This document shows, in pieces, positions 12,701 to 21,600 of a stretch of DNA of 64,000 nucleotides. The first letter of the stretch is position 1, and each line of letters opens with the position of its first letter. This DNA is from Ottelia alismoides. Lineage: Eukaryota; Streptophyta; Magnoliopsida; Alismatales; Hydrocharitaceae. The stretch lies in assembly GCA_037367405.1 (NCBI GenBank), contig JAZKJV010009329.1, positions 496,001 through 560,000 of the forward strand, in the 5' to 3' direction. The notes below the pieces were generated by a model, which was given only the letters and a program-made list of their open reading frames with translations, did no database searches and was not told where the DNA came from. The position numbers were made by a program, and so were the translations under genes.

Positions 12701-15208
12701 ATATAAGTGAGGGAGATTGTAACAACCCCCAAAATAGTCGCACATCGGAAACACACGAATTGTGAAAGTGGGTTATAAGTGACGGGGATTACTCCTTAAC
12801 AACTTGGGCTTAAGTATTTTAGGTGGTTGTCAATGATTTCATTCGATTCTGAGCTTATCAATTTCTCATGGCTAATTTTCCTCAACAATGGTCTCTGGGG
12901 ACCTAGGCTTGGGACACTACAAGTAGTCGTTATGAATTAGAATAAACAAAAAAATTGCAATGAATAATAGTTGTTGTAATATATTTAACATCTAATGATA
13001 TACCAATTAATATTCAAATTATTCGTTACCTTATGCCACTTTTGTTGTAACGATTCCCAAGTACCACGGAGGACACAAATAAAAGAGATCTTATCTCCAT
13101 TTTAAGAAAGTTTTCTAGTTATCATGACGGCCATATTCTTCTATATAGTAAAAAGTTTTGGTTTGTAATGGATATATAGTCAATGCGTGGAATGCTCCTA
13201 TCTACACTTTAGCCACTCAACTTAATTGAATGCCTATAAGAGTTCTGAAGGTAAAAGAATAATATTATCAAAGCTCTCTAATCCTCATTAGATAGAAGAC
13301 TTTTGGTTGCGTTTAGATAAGAGACTACTCAAAGAAAAAATAAGCAAGACTTGAGAAGACAACACTGAGCAACTACTTTTTCATACTAAACTCATGTTTG
13401 CTGGACTGCCACAGTCGTCCTATCCATTTATGAATCATACTTATTTGAATAGCGAGGATTGAAATGGTAAACCTCCTGTGGCAATAGAATGTCTAGCTAG
13501 CTAGCTTTCGACATTAGAACTTACATCACCGTCACGAGCCGGACAGATGGTGCGGTAATAAAAACTCTTTTTTTACGTAAGTTGAATATAGATTGAATTA
13601 GCTTAAAATACGAAATGTTAGTACTTTACGTATGCAATTATATAAATATTTCAAAATATATAATTTAGAAATGATTTATGTAATCAAATTCTATAACAGT
13701 GGCAACAAAAACTTTACCATGTAGTGGTTTGGTCCTCAAAATCCGTTGCCAAAAGCATGGTAGTAAAACAATAAGTTGTTGGCACGAATAGGTAGCTAAA
13801 ATATTTTTTTACTATGGGACAACAAAAAGTATGTTATAAAAGTAGTTTTTTAGGTAAAATTTTTGGTTGCCAAAATTAGTTGCTAGCACATTAATTTGTT
13901 GTAATGCATCGAGGTCCCACACTTGCGGGCACGTCTGCCTGCATTTAACAACCTCTTGATGGACGGTATAGGTTCCACATTGAAGGCATCTACCCATCTC
14001 CGACCTCTCGTCTGCTGTCGTTAGTGTTGATTGATACTACTCGAGAATACATTCGCCCTCTCATATAGTTGGGAAACCGATTTGTTCTTCTACAATAACG
14101 ACCCTATACGTACATGTTACGATTAGCAGCATTTCGTTTTATGTTATAGTTGCTGGTGATGTGATGCATTGTCTCTCGTCCTCCTCCTTTTGAATTCCTG
14201 TGATCTAGATGTTGCAAACCCTAAACTTCTCTATGTGAGGTATTTGTCTTTATCCAAAAATCAACCGGAAATTCTTCTTTCGTATTTTCCATTTCCTAAG
14301 GGCCCGTTCGGTTCGGGAATAAGCAGGAATAAAGATGAGGAATAAGGAGAATAATGGTTTATTCTTTGTTCGGCTGGAAGATAAGAATAAGGAGAATAAA
14401 GTTAAATAAAGGTAGGTAAGGTGCAATAAAGATAGAAATAAAAGTGAAATAAGATGGAATAATATGGAATAGTCGTACCATTGAGAACCGTGTCGGAAGG
14501 AGAATTGACCCCTTATTCCAAGGCTTATTCTCCTACCAAACATAGCCTAAGAGGACCGAAATAACGCGAAGTCCTGATTCGATCTTCGATCCGTTTTCTA
14601 ACATCACGGGTTGTCTATTCGATTGTTGACAAGAAGCACTACCAATAAGAGAATACCAAACAGTATATCAGGGAGCCTATCCAATCCCTCTGGTGTTACA
14701 GCAGATGCTGTATCGCAGGAGAGACGATACGCTTGTAAGGATCGGGTGGTGCTCACAAGTGCTCGGCCGTGGTTGGGGCACATCCCCATCCTCATGGAGC
14801 GGCTCCCCTCCGTGACAGCCCCCTGCTGTAAGAGTAGAGGATCCTCTGCCTACCAGTGAACCCCAAGCTTCGAAAAATCGTCAAAAGGAAAAGCAAACGA
14901 GGATAGATATGCGTGTGTCTGTGTGTTTGTGTCACAAGAAAAACTGAGCTCAATATATAACGAGTACAAGCAAAAGACTGACACCAGCGGTAAGTCCCGG
15001 GAGCGTGGTGATCCCAAAAAAGAGATGTAAAAGGAGGAAGCATTGGCTCACCGGCGCAGAGAGTGATAACGCCGACGAAGAAGAACTCCTTGAGAGGCAT
15101 GCCGGTGCGCGTAGCCTTGCGACGTTCGACGTCACATCCCGGGCAGCCTTCGTAATACGCGGCCTCCAACAGATGGTCGGTGATGGTAGAGGAGGAGGGG
15201 GAATCCAT
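656..15208 (-). CDS. ZIFL: ZIFL-type major facilitator transporter, five 5' exons (partial gene)
   Basis: This is a split gene read on the minus strand, with exons 15208-15052, 8778-8738, 1144-1084, 990-888 and 758-656. They join to 465 bp (155 codons) with no stop, and every junction is GT-AG with matching phase. The product is the N-terminal third of a Zinc-Induced Facilitator-Like membrane protein (family length about 450-490 residues). Visible family marks are an N-terminal Cys motif EGCPGC, a first membrane segment ending LPISSLFPFLYFM, the stretch EEDIGFYAGFVG, then MLGRALTS, and the MFS loop signature GIAADRYGRKP. Known members act at vacuolar or plasma membranes in zinc, iron-chelator or potassium/proton handling; the substrate here cannot be told. 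Introns are 6273, 7593, 93 and 129 bp, and intron 5 runs off the left edge with the remaining exons. Nothing in the visible coding part suggests a pseudogene. Confidence 0.92.
888..990 (-). CDS. ZIFL: ZIFL exon 4 (MFS signature loop)
   Basis: This 103-bp exon starts after GTGGAAG| and ends ACAGT|GTTAGT. It encodes SAYMLGRALTSMVWG, then IAADRYGRKPIIMFGFVT. The D-R-x-G-R-[RK] segment is the conserved cytoplasmic loop between MFS helices 2 and 3. The acceptor has a weak pyrimidine tract, but the phase (1 in, 2 out) fits only this junction. Confidence 0.92.
1084..1144 (-). CDS. ZIFL: ZIFL exon 3
   Basis: This 61-bp exon encodes IRDLDIAKREEDIGFYAGFV plus one base of the following Gly codon. The acceptor is TGTCCAG|ATT and the donor G|GTATGT. 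The acidic loop and the FYAGFVG start of transmembrane segment 2 are hallmarks of the ZIFL family. Phases are 0 at the start and 1 at the end, agreeing with both neighbours. Confidence 0.93.
1145..1730 (-). other. ZIFL intron 2, unique part next to exon 3
   Basis: This is AT-rich intronic DNA between the acceptor of exon 3 and the first TRIM LTR. I see no repeat family or coding segment. Confidence 0.5.
1934..2895. mobile_element. Non-autonomous Mutator-like element, fold-back type
   Basis: This 962-bp element is flanked by a perfect 9-bp duplication, TTAAAAATA at 1925-1933 and 2896-2904, the signature of Mutator superfamily insertion. The ends start GGGTTTTTATCACTTGTGCC. The inverted arms extend about 280-290 bp each (to about 2225 and from about 2615), so nearly all of it can fold back. 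The left arm inner part is pyrimidine-rich and the right arm purine-rich. It inserted at the LTR/PBS boundary of TRIM copy 1. There is no transposase; long frames inside come only from low-complexity GC-rich sequence. Confidence 0.9.
2281..2612 (+). repeat. G-rich minisatellite inside the Mutator-like element
   Basis: This is strongly purine/G-rich on the plus strand. Imperfect repeats of about 50-60 bp are built on GGCGGAGGGAGGCTGGGGCG followed by GAGCTCGGG. The run includes 19 consecutive G at 2403-2421 and many G3+ tracts, giving high quadruplex potential on the plus strand and C-runs in the ZIFL sense strand. Confidence 0.85.
3147..3460 (+). repeat. 5' LTR of the copia-type element
   Basis: This is a 314-bp LTR with TG...CA ends and a TATATATA box at 3275-3282. 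It differs from the 3' LTR at scattered positions, so the insertion is not very recent. Confidence 0.9.
3461..3474 (+). other. Primer binding site (initiator tRNA-Met type)
   Basis: TGGTACCAGAGCGG directly abuts the 5' LTR. It differs by one base from the usual plant copia PBS TGGTATCAGAGC. Confidence 0.9.
3690..3998 (+). other. GC-rich insert-like segment in the copia-type interior
   Basis: This segment is much richer in GC than the rest of the element and is open in several frames on both strands. The conceptual proteins are Pro/Ala/Ser-rich and match no retrotransposon domain. It may be a captured host fragment or a remnant leader; I do not call a gene. Confidence 0.3.
3999..4362. mobile_element. 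Tourist-like MITE (copy 2)
   Basis: This is the same family as the element at 2-390 but inverted. It begins GGGTGCGTTTGGTTGG and ends CGAACCAAACGCAGC. Interior motifs such as ACTTCAATACAATCACATC match copy 1 when reversed. It lies inside the copia-type element, making it the youngest layer of this nest. Confidence 0.8.
5453..5766 (+). repeat. 3' LTR of the copia-type element
   Basis: It has the same 314-bp length as the 5' LTR, preceded by the purine tract at 5441-5452 and followed by the TTAAG duplication. The TATA-like box is GCTATATACAG in the equivalent position. Confidence 0.9.
5880..6364 (-). other. ZIFL intron 2, unassigned
   Basis: This is AT-rich DNA between TRIM copy 1 and the second Mutator-like element. 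Nothing is recognised in it. Confidence 0.5.
6374..7849. mobile_element. Second Mutator-like element, with nested TRIM
   Basis: It is flanked by an exact 9-bp duplication TTTCAATTA (6365-6373 and 7850-7858). The ends are inverted: GGGATATTTACA(T/C)CCATAA at the left and its complement at the right. Subtracting the TRIM and its duplication leaves about 0.9 kb. The interior beside the TRIM (about 6590-6880 and 7450-7640) is GC-richer and has acidic, gene-like codon runs such as VVDDDDDVGQRR, so it may carry captured exon pieces (Pack-MULE). No transposase is seen. Confidence 0.85.
6886..7444 (+). mobile_element. Complete TRIM retrotransposon (copy 2)
   Basis: Two 207-bp LTRs (6886-7092 and 7238-7444) begin TGTAACATCC and end GGGACGTTACA. 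The 5-bp duplication CTGGA is exact (6881-6885 and 7445-7449). The 145-bp interior starts with a PBS-like TGATTTCAGAGCGGG (7095-7109; the better preserved copy 3 reads TGATACCAGAGCGGG, tRNA-Met type) and ends with the purine tract AGTGGGGGAGGT. The total is 559 bp with no coding capacity, which defines a terminal-repeat retrotransposon in miniature. It is the reference copy for this family here. Confidence 0.95.
7859..8173 (-). other. ZIFL intron 2, unassigned
   Basis: No feature is recognised between the Mutator-like element and the 56-bp repeat array. Confidence 0.5.
8174..8454 (+). repeat. Five-copy 56-bp tandem repeat with a hairpin in each unit
   Basis: Units start at 8174, 8229, 8285, 8341 and 8397; the first is 55 bp, the next three 56 bp, and the last carries a small insertion. 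Each contains AACACC-AGAAAAGA-GGTGTT, a 6-bp stem with an 8-base loop, intact or nearly so in all five (one has GGCGTT, another AACATC which can still pair through G-T). The array ends 284 bp from exon 2, just downstream of its donor in the ZIFL transcript. Units are adjacent without spacers, so this is a minisatellite, not a CRISPR array. Confidence 0.9.
8738..8778 (-). CDS. ZIFL: ZIFL exon 2 (41-bp micro-exon)
   Basis: This 41-bp exon encodes LPISSLFPFLYFM after completing an Ala codon with the last base of exon 1. The acceptor is TTTGCAG| at 8779 and the donor ATG|GTATGC at 8737. The peptide is the near-invariant end of the first transmembrane helix in ZIFL proteins. It lies alone between introns of 6.3 and 7.6 kb. 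The length is not a multiple of three, so skipping it would shift the frame. Confidence 0.92.
8779..9936 (-). other. ZIFL intron 1, near exon 2
   Basis: This is mostly unassigned AT-rich intron. It contains a 39-bp direct duplication (9308-9346 and 9382-9420, starting ATTCAATACACAT) 35 bp apart. No coding similarity is seen. Confidence 0.5.
9937..10550. repeat. Possible decayed transposon (GGGGCGGAACCAGG type)
   Basis: It starts with CAGGGGCGGAACCAGG, a motif often seen at the edge of a dispersed plant repeat. It contains three related GGAGGG(A/G)CCACCC-like segments near 10404, 10459 and 10514. Clear inverted ends and a target duplication are not visible, so the limits are rough. Confidence 0.3.
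10806..11000. mobile_element. Small MITE-like element rich in GATATATCG palindromes
   Basis: The ends CATGGAAAGCCATATC and the reverse of ...GATATTACCTTCCATG form an imperfect inverted repeat of about 15 bp. The interior is built of alternating GATATATC/ATCGATAT palindromes and CCGATA repeats. GTGAG occurs immediately to the left and three bases past the right end, which may be an offset target duplication. Family unknown. Confidence 0.5.
11001..12375 (-). other. ZIFL intron 1, unassigned AT-rich stretch
   Basis: I find no exon, repeat end or RNA gene. Segments such as TTTTCGCAACTAATTAATATGGCAA, split by the TRIM from similar-looking sequence after 12921, hint at an older DNA transposon, but no termini can be placed. 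Confidence 0.4.
12376..12921 (+). mobile_element. TRIM retrotransposon (copy 3)
   Basis: LTRs at 12376-12573 and 12718-12921 begin TGTAACAACCC and end in GGTACA / ACTACA. The interior begins with the PBS TGATACCAGAGCGGG (12576-12590) and ends with AGTGAGGGAGAT. It is the same family as copies 1 and 2 and has the best preserved PBS. Flanks GGCAA and AGTAG do not match, so either the duplication has decayed or the two LTRs come from different elements by recombination. Confidence 0.9.
12922..14296 (-). other. ZIFL intron 1, unassigned
   Basis: This is AT-rich DNA with a CTAGCTAGCTAGC run near 13496. It also has a stretch with repeated GTTGCCAAAA-like words near 13700-13880, reminiscent of subterminal repeats of DNA transposons. 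No coding segment of the ZIFL family or other gene is seen. Confidence 0.4.
14300..14547. mobile_element. Tourist-like MITE with TAA duplication
   Basis: This is a 248-bp element between TAA (14297-14299) and TAA (14548-14550). The ends GGGCCCGTTCGGTTCGGGAA and the complement of CTCCTACCAAACATAGCC form an imperfect inverted repeat, continuing as GAATAAG on both sides. The interior is AATAAAG/GGAATAAG-rich. TAA targets and these ends fit PIF/Harbinger MITEs. It is a different family from the MITEs at 2 and 3999. Confidence 0.8.
14600..14870. other. GC-rich block in ZIFL intron 1
   Basis: This segment is compositionally unlike the rest of the intron and open in frames on both strands (for example about 80 codons on plus from 14611). 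It begins about 180 bp past the exon 1 donor in transcript direction. No frame resembles ZIFL helix sequence, and I do not recognise it. It could be a captured gene piece, an alternative exon or organelle-derived DNA. Confidence 0.35.
15052..15208 (-). CDS. ZIFL: ZIFL exon 1 (start codon, N-terminus, TM1 start)
   Basis: The ATG is at 15208-15206, just downstream (minus strand) of a CT-repeat leader. The exon encodes residues 1-52 plus one base: an acidic/serine-rich start, the family Cys motif YYEGCPGCDVERR, and the beginning of a membrane segment (EFFFVGVITLCA). The donor is G|GTGAGC at 15052/15051. An open frame continues beyond the donor towards 14792, but that part has no resemblance to the family and is intron. 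The exon ends in phase 1, which matches exon 2 at 8778. Confidence 0.92.
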
Positions 15209-15213
15209 GACGG

Positions 15214-15327
15214 AGAGAGAGAGAGAGAGTTCTGATTGTGGACGTTAAATGGAGCAAATGAGCAGAGTTGTTCTGACCATATGAGAGGAGTGTTCGGTGT
15301 GCGACCCTCGTGTAGATATAATATATG
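15214..15327 (-). promoter_or_regulatory. ZIFL 5' leader and candidate TATA box
   Basis: Reading the minus strand, a TATA-like stretch (CATATATTATATCT, complement of 15314-15327) lies about 106-119 bp upstream of the ATG. It is followed by a leader ending in an uninterrupted CT microsatellite (15214-15230 as GA on the plus strand) a few bases before the start codon. CT-rich leaders are common in plant promoters. The transcription start is inferred, not seen. Confidence 0.5.
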
Positions 15328-15353
15328 CTGGAGATTTTACGTACATATCCCAA

Positions 15354-16421
15354 GTATTGGCTATTATGACAATAGATTCATATTCTTTTTGCGTTTACAT
15401 AGTAGCTCCTAATGAACTGTTTTTTGTACGTAATAGTGCTGTCAATCAGTCCTAATTTTGCGTGTAGGATATCATCATTTTTACTGCATCAAATTACAAG
15501 GTCATAACTGAACTTTAAAAAGTAACAACGTGATGTTGGATTTTTAAGTTTTATTCCAATATGGCTCATGATTACTAAAATGTAGTTGTTCATTTTTTTT
15601 CTTTTCTAGGCATAATTAAACATGTCGAGTCTTTAAAATCAAGTATCACGGTGTTACCTTTAAAGATTCGACACAACATTGAGATTATTAGTATGAAGGA
15701 TAATCATAAATCAGAAAAAAATTAATCCATGTTTTTCTATTCTCTTTAAAAGATGAAATAAGAGATCTCTGTAGTTTTCCTAATCCACCTTTGAAAAGTA
15801 TATTTTCCTCGTTAGCACCACATGAACTAGCAATCTCAAGACATTCTTATTAACTCGCTACTAAATAATTTTCGTAAGCTATCGAAAAATTAAGCTATAA
15901 CAGTGGATAATTTAATGATTATTTGTTATATATTCCTATGTTAAATATAAACGCATGCTACATAATATATCGAAAATGATAAATCAAAGCTGTTAGCTAT
16001 TACACATCATCAAGTACATGTAATTTAGAAGGACTTTTAAACTATTTTTATTAGAAGATAAAGGAATTATTGCGATCAACGATAGTCATCTCGCAATATG
16101 ATATGTATTTTTTTTCTCATACATTATTGCTTAGAAGTTGTGTATCAAGAAGATAGTGAACTAAACCTAGCATAGTTAGCCAAATAATGAAGTTTGTGTC
16201 AAGGTGATTGTATCAAGATCGTATAACTCAATGATATCTATTTATATGATTAATTATAAAATCATATATTTGACATTTTTTAATCAATCGTGGTAAAATC
16301 ATGCATGGTATAAAAATGTTTATTTAAGAAACTCACAAAATATAAATGATAATTAATTATAAACTAAGAGCAACTAGAAAAAATGTTTAACTATAAACTC
16401 CACAAGTGAAACTAATCAATA
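15354..16421. other. ZIFL upstream region
   Basis: About 1.1 kb of AT-rich DNA lies between the candidate TATA box and the first LTR fragment. No gene or repeat is recognised. Confidence 0.5.
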
Positions 16422-18610
16422 TGTCATTAATAGTCATTCATCTATCTTTATTCTTCCATTTTGGCTTTAAATCCCTAGTAACACTAATTTTCATGAATTA
16501 ACATCTAACATTTATATATAATTAGCATTTTAAGTACTTGTATTTAAAAACAAAATTAAAGAATAAAGAATAAATAAAAATAAAAGAAGTATCAAAGATA
16601 TTGACTGACACTGAACCCCAAGACCAAGTCAAATATTGACTAGGTCGACTAGGGATAAAGTCGGGAGGGATAGTGGCAAAATACTGTATATATTATACAG
16701 AAAACCCTAATTCTTTTATGTACAATAAATTGAGTAAATGGCTAATATTACACTATTTTATTTGTCAGTATATAGACTTCAAGCAGATAAGTGTTCAACA
16801 TAAAACTTGTATATAATAATGTATAGAAAATTAGAAAAATATTAGTCAAAATATATAATGCATAATACAAACAGATGAAAAAGCCACAAACAAAACTTCA
16901 TTGATCAATATCTACTCCGTATGAGATCAAATTGAACCAAAACTCACTCCATTATATATAAAATTAAATTAACTATCAAATAAAGGTGATTACATTGAAA
17001 ATGGAGCTAAGATACAAGGCTTTTTGAGGTACTATTGTACTTGGGGCATCTGTACAAATAACTAATTATTTTATTCTTTATATTTTTACTCTCTTTATAT
17101 TTTTTTGAATTAATGTATATATTATATAATACATATTAAAAATATAAATGCAAATAAAATAATTAAAATATACCCAAAGTAAGTAATAAAGTTAAATACA
17201 TATGTAAATATACCTATAATGTACATACATGTAATTATTTATACTTATAAATGAAGTAATAAAAATTCTATAAAAATATGTAAATATGTATTAAATAATA
17301 ATGTAAATATATAAAAAATGTAAATATGGTATTATGTATAAAAAATACAAAACAAAAATATAATATAAAAATACATGTATATATACCTATATATTTACAT
17401 GTAAATATTAACACATAAGAACTAAGGTTGTATAATATCGATGGGCATAGGATGTTGAATCAACCTATATATTTATGTAAATATGTAAATATCATCGCGT
17501 CTCCCTCAGCCATCGCGTCTCCCTCAACCTCATTTGGCGTGTCAGCGGATTGCCTGACTTTGAAATACTATCCTTCTGGCCTTAAAGACATCTATTTGAA
17601 CTTGACCCTGGCTTTTCGTATAAAGCGCTCCAGGCCACATCTTTTATTATGTAAAAATGTAAATATGGTATTATGTATATAAAATACAAAATAAAAATAT
17701 AATATAAAAATACATGTATATATACCTATATATTTGCATGTAAATATTAACACATAAGAACTAAGGTTGTATAATATTAACATACCTATATATTTATATG
17801 TAAATACCAACCGTCCAATCAAGAAGGTTGACCAAGTCTAATCCAGGATATTGAATCCAGATGAACCATTGTGAAGCCTCCACCGTAAGATCTTAAGTGA
17901 AGAGATGTGGCATGCATCAGAACCGTCTGATCTAGAGCATGTGCCAAGTCACACGCTTCCTGGTCCATACCCTGAGGTGCTTGTGGGTTAATTGCATATC
18001 TTATCATGTACTCTCTAGACATGTTATGAAATGAAAGTTTAATTCCTAAAAAAATGCAATTACGTCTCTCTATTATTGTATATTTTATTTTGTGTATATC
18101 ATGTGTATTAAATATTTTCTTTATGCCAAAAATTATGTGAAAATATTATATATGCCTTGAACCATGTTCATTCATGCATAATTTTATCTGGCATTTAACC
18201 CTTTTCCTTTTTTTATATACAAAACATGTCTATTTTCCCTTAAAATCTATTTAGCTTTTAAAAATCCATAAAAATTAAAATAATAACACCAAAAAAATAA
18301 AAAAATGTTATCTATATTTTACTATATTCTACCACATATCCAAATATCGCTAAAAAATACCAGATATAAAACTTAAAAATCACAGAACCCTAAAAATCGT
18401 ATATAAATTAACAAAAAAGTATGCAAAAATAAAAAAATATCTTTTTATTTATGAATTTTATTTATTGTATATATTATATATAAAAAATTAGTTTTGAGTA
18501 AATTTCAAATTTATAAATATTTATTTAAACCTAAACAATCTCACATATTTATCTCATTTAGTGTTTTGATATTTTCAACTTTAAAAAATACCTAAAATTA
18601 GAAATATTAC
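16422..18610 (-). mobile_element. Inverted partial LTR (same family as the LTR at 18633-22794)
   Basis: Read in reverse, its end (GAAGAATAAAGATAGATGAATG) parallels the end of the plus-strand LTR near 22760-22794. Other matches include the TTGATCAATATCTACTCC, CAGATGCC and GTCGACTAGG segments at about 16600-17060 versus 22130-22560. The part at 18190-18600 mirrors 19740-20080. The middle is shortened: the GC-rich section is represented only near 17819-18022. It is head to head with the next LTR, making imperfect inverted arms. Confidence 0.75.
17314..17777. repeat. 125-bp direct duplication around a GC-richer insert
   Basis: Copies at 17314-17438 and 17653-17777 are nearly identical (AAAAATGTAAATATGG through GGTTGTATAATAT). 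Between them lies a GC-richer stretch (about 17490-17640) with a doubled CATCGCGTCTCCCTCA word. It is inside the inverted LTR, and the insert is not recognised. Confidence 0.7.
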
Positions 18611-18632
18611 ACAAAACATTATAAGAAATAGC

Positions 18633-21600
18633 AGATCATATTGCATGTAGAGTGCTGGATTAAGGCACATATTTCTATCAAGTACACGCATTCATAGATT
18701 TCACGCACATCGACTTTTCTGTCATCCTTCCCTTGATTTCTTAGACTTAGGAATAAAAAGGAAATCAGAAAAATTGTTAGGCGGTTATATTGAGAAATAT
18801 CAAAAAAATGAAAATGGAAAAACTAAAAAGGGAATGTTTTCTAGAAACCTTTAACCCTAATTAAAATTGATTAATGTACTTCTTAGGGTGCATAAAGCCC
18901 ACATTTTATTCAGGTACTTTCTAGATTGAGTAAGGCAAAACCCTTAAGGATTAGAGCCAAAAACCCAACCTGAGTACTGCCTTGTGCAACGTACGGACTT
19001 GTGAAGTAATAACACTTCTATCAGCGCGTGGGCGAGCTGGGTCAATTCTGCTTGCTATGTTGGTTTGGATTATTTGAGCATAGAGGTAATGCGATGGCAG
19101 AACCCTATCTCATCATACCACATCTGAGTACCTATTGACACAAACTTGGTTGGTCTTCTGTCTAACAAGCTAGACGAGGAATCGTTGTATGACTAACCAA
19201 ATGTCATGCAGTTGTCAACCCATAATTAAATTTAAGTGATAAAATGTGCTTGAGTCAAATTTATTATAACTCTACATGAATGTGTACAGGTGTAAGCAGG
19301 TAGATTGTCGAACACCAGGAAATAAAATGGAGGATAGCAATTATGACTAATTATTGCTAACTAATTATTATTATAATTAGATTTTTCTTATTTTTATGGG
19401 TTTTTAATTATATTTCATTTTTATGGACGTTTACTTTGTTTTACAATTTTTTTGTTTTATTTTTAAATTTTTATATTTTATATTTTTTATATTTTTAGAT
19501 TAATTTTACTTTTTAAAATAATATAATGAATTATATATAAATATATAATATTATATGTTATATAAGTACTATATAGGATATATATAAGACAACTTTTTAT
19601 ATTTCTAAATAAGTCAAAATAAAGTAAAAATAAAAAAAATAAAATATTTTGCATTTTCTATATTTTCTCTATTTTTGGTAATTTTTCTAATTTATGTGAT
19701 TTTTTAAAATCGAAAATAAGTTAAAATAGGGAATATATAAAATCTGTGTGATCAGTTTTGGTGTAAAATATACCTATAAGTCCAAAATTAACCCAAAACT
19801 ATATTTAATATAAATATATATAAAGAAAATTCACAAATAGAAGATATTTTTTTGGATTTTTGTGTATTTTTCGCTAATTTTTATATGATTTTTAATGTTT
19901 TATGATTTTAGTGTTTTATATATTTGTATTTTTAGCGAGTTTTGGATATGTTGTAGAATATAATATAAATTTTGGGAAAATTTGAAGGTATTTTCATTTT
20001 TTATTGATTTTTAATATCTAAACAAGGAATATAGGCATGTTTTTGGTTTTTTGAAAAATAAGAAAATAAGGTTAAAAGCCTAATAAAAATTACACGTGAT
20101 GTGCCATGGTTCGCAACACCTATCCTATTTTCCTATATTTTTTAGATCAAAGAAAGTATATAATAAAAGGAATATACACAAAATAAAAATACAAAGCTAG
20201 TAGGGACTCAAATGCAACTTTTATAAATTAGAAATGCATTTAATAAAACATTAAACAAGTACAAGACCGTATATGCAAAAATAACAACACATCATGTGGG
20301 ACTACACATGCGACATGGACCTAATAGCAAATACAATAAAGTGTGGGGGTCTGCACTATTTACCCATAGAAGGTGCTTGAGGCACGCGTGCCGATGATCA
20401 AGAAGTTGATAGTGCTCCACGTGGCATCACTTATAATCTTGTAGCATTGGAGAGGCAACATTTCTCTTTGATTTAACGACCCAGATTAGATATAGGCCAA
20501 GGCTTTCATCCGACGATGCTGAGGTGATGAGGAAGAACAAGTTCTTTCCTGAACTTTGATCGTCGATTGCACTGATCTCCGACCACAACACATGCTGCTG
20601 ACCAACCCAAAACATGCCTTGGGATCTTTCACGTCTGCAGGGCTACTCAAGAATCTCCATGCCCTATCGGAGGAGGCATGCAGGCTAAATCTTCTTCGAC
20701 AATCTGGGAGTGATGTTCTTCACTCAATTTGGCTCCCATGTTTGCTATATGGTCCTAGCTCCTACAAGAAAATGTTAAAGATTAGAGGGTGATTCACCTC
20801 GGCCCATTTTGAAGCTAGTTCACTCAGAAGATGAGGGGGATGGTGTGTCTCCGTCATGTAGAGGAGGAGGGGACTCAATTCACAGATTTCGGAAAGATCA
20901 TGTTGATCTGGGCATATGGATTTGATGAAGAGTTGATGAGGAAGATGGGGGAGGTGATAATTGGTCGGAATAGTGGGTGGAATAATGGGAAATTGTGATC
21001 GGAGCTCTAAGCTCTTGTGAAGTTTGATTTGCAATTTTAACAAAAACCACACTAAATCAACAAGAAATAAATGCAAGTTTACACTAAGGAATAAAACATG
21101 ACCTAATTATCCTAATTAAAGTTATGTCTCAACAGAAAATACCTGGAAATAAGAATCTTTTTCTGAGATGGTCTCCGACAATGTGAACCACCCTCTGAGC
21201 TCCTTCTCCACACCACGAATCAGGTGCCACACCTTCCTGTCACCAAGGGGAACATGTCAAATACGATTCTATGGATTATAGTGGCTCGAGAGAGATTAAA
21301 AATTCAAAAGAAGGCAGGGTGGAGGAGGTGATTTGGAAGGGGATTGTGTGCATCTGAAAGAGGGTTGGTAGAGGCTATGGACATGATGAGGTAGAGGGAT
21401 ATGGTGGGAACAAAAGTGGTGAGGGTCGAGGAATAAGTATACGTGGAGGAGGTGTATAAAAATGGAGAAGAGATTGGGTCATGAATTCTGATAAAAAAGG
21501 GGGCGCTTCGGGTCCGTGCAGGGAGTGTTGACCGGGCGGGTCAACATTCCCCGCACCCTGATTTGTCCATGTAGCACCGAATAAGATAAAATAGAAAATA

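Noticed and set aside
12914..12930. CACTA transposon end (CACTACAAG)
   Set aside because: CACTACA here is simply the decayed end of a TRIM LTR (usual GACGTTACA); no matching far end is visible.
14792..15208. A 138-codon uninterrupted minus-strand frame
   Set aside because: Only the first 52 codons are ZIFL. The frame runs past the GTGAGC donor into intron, and the correct continuation is exon 2 at 8778-8738.
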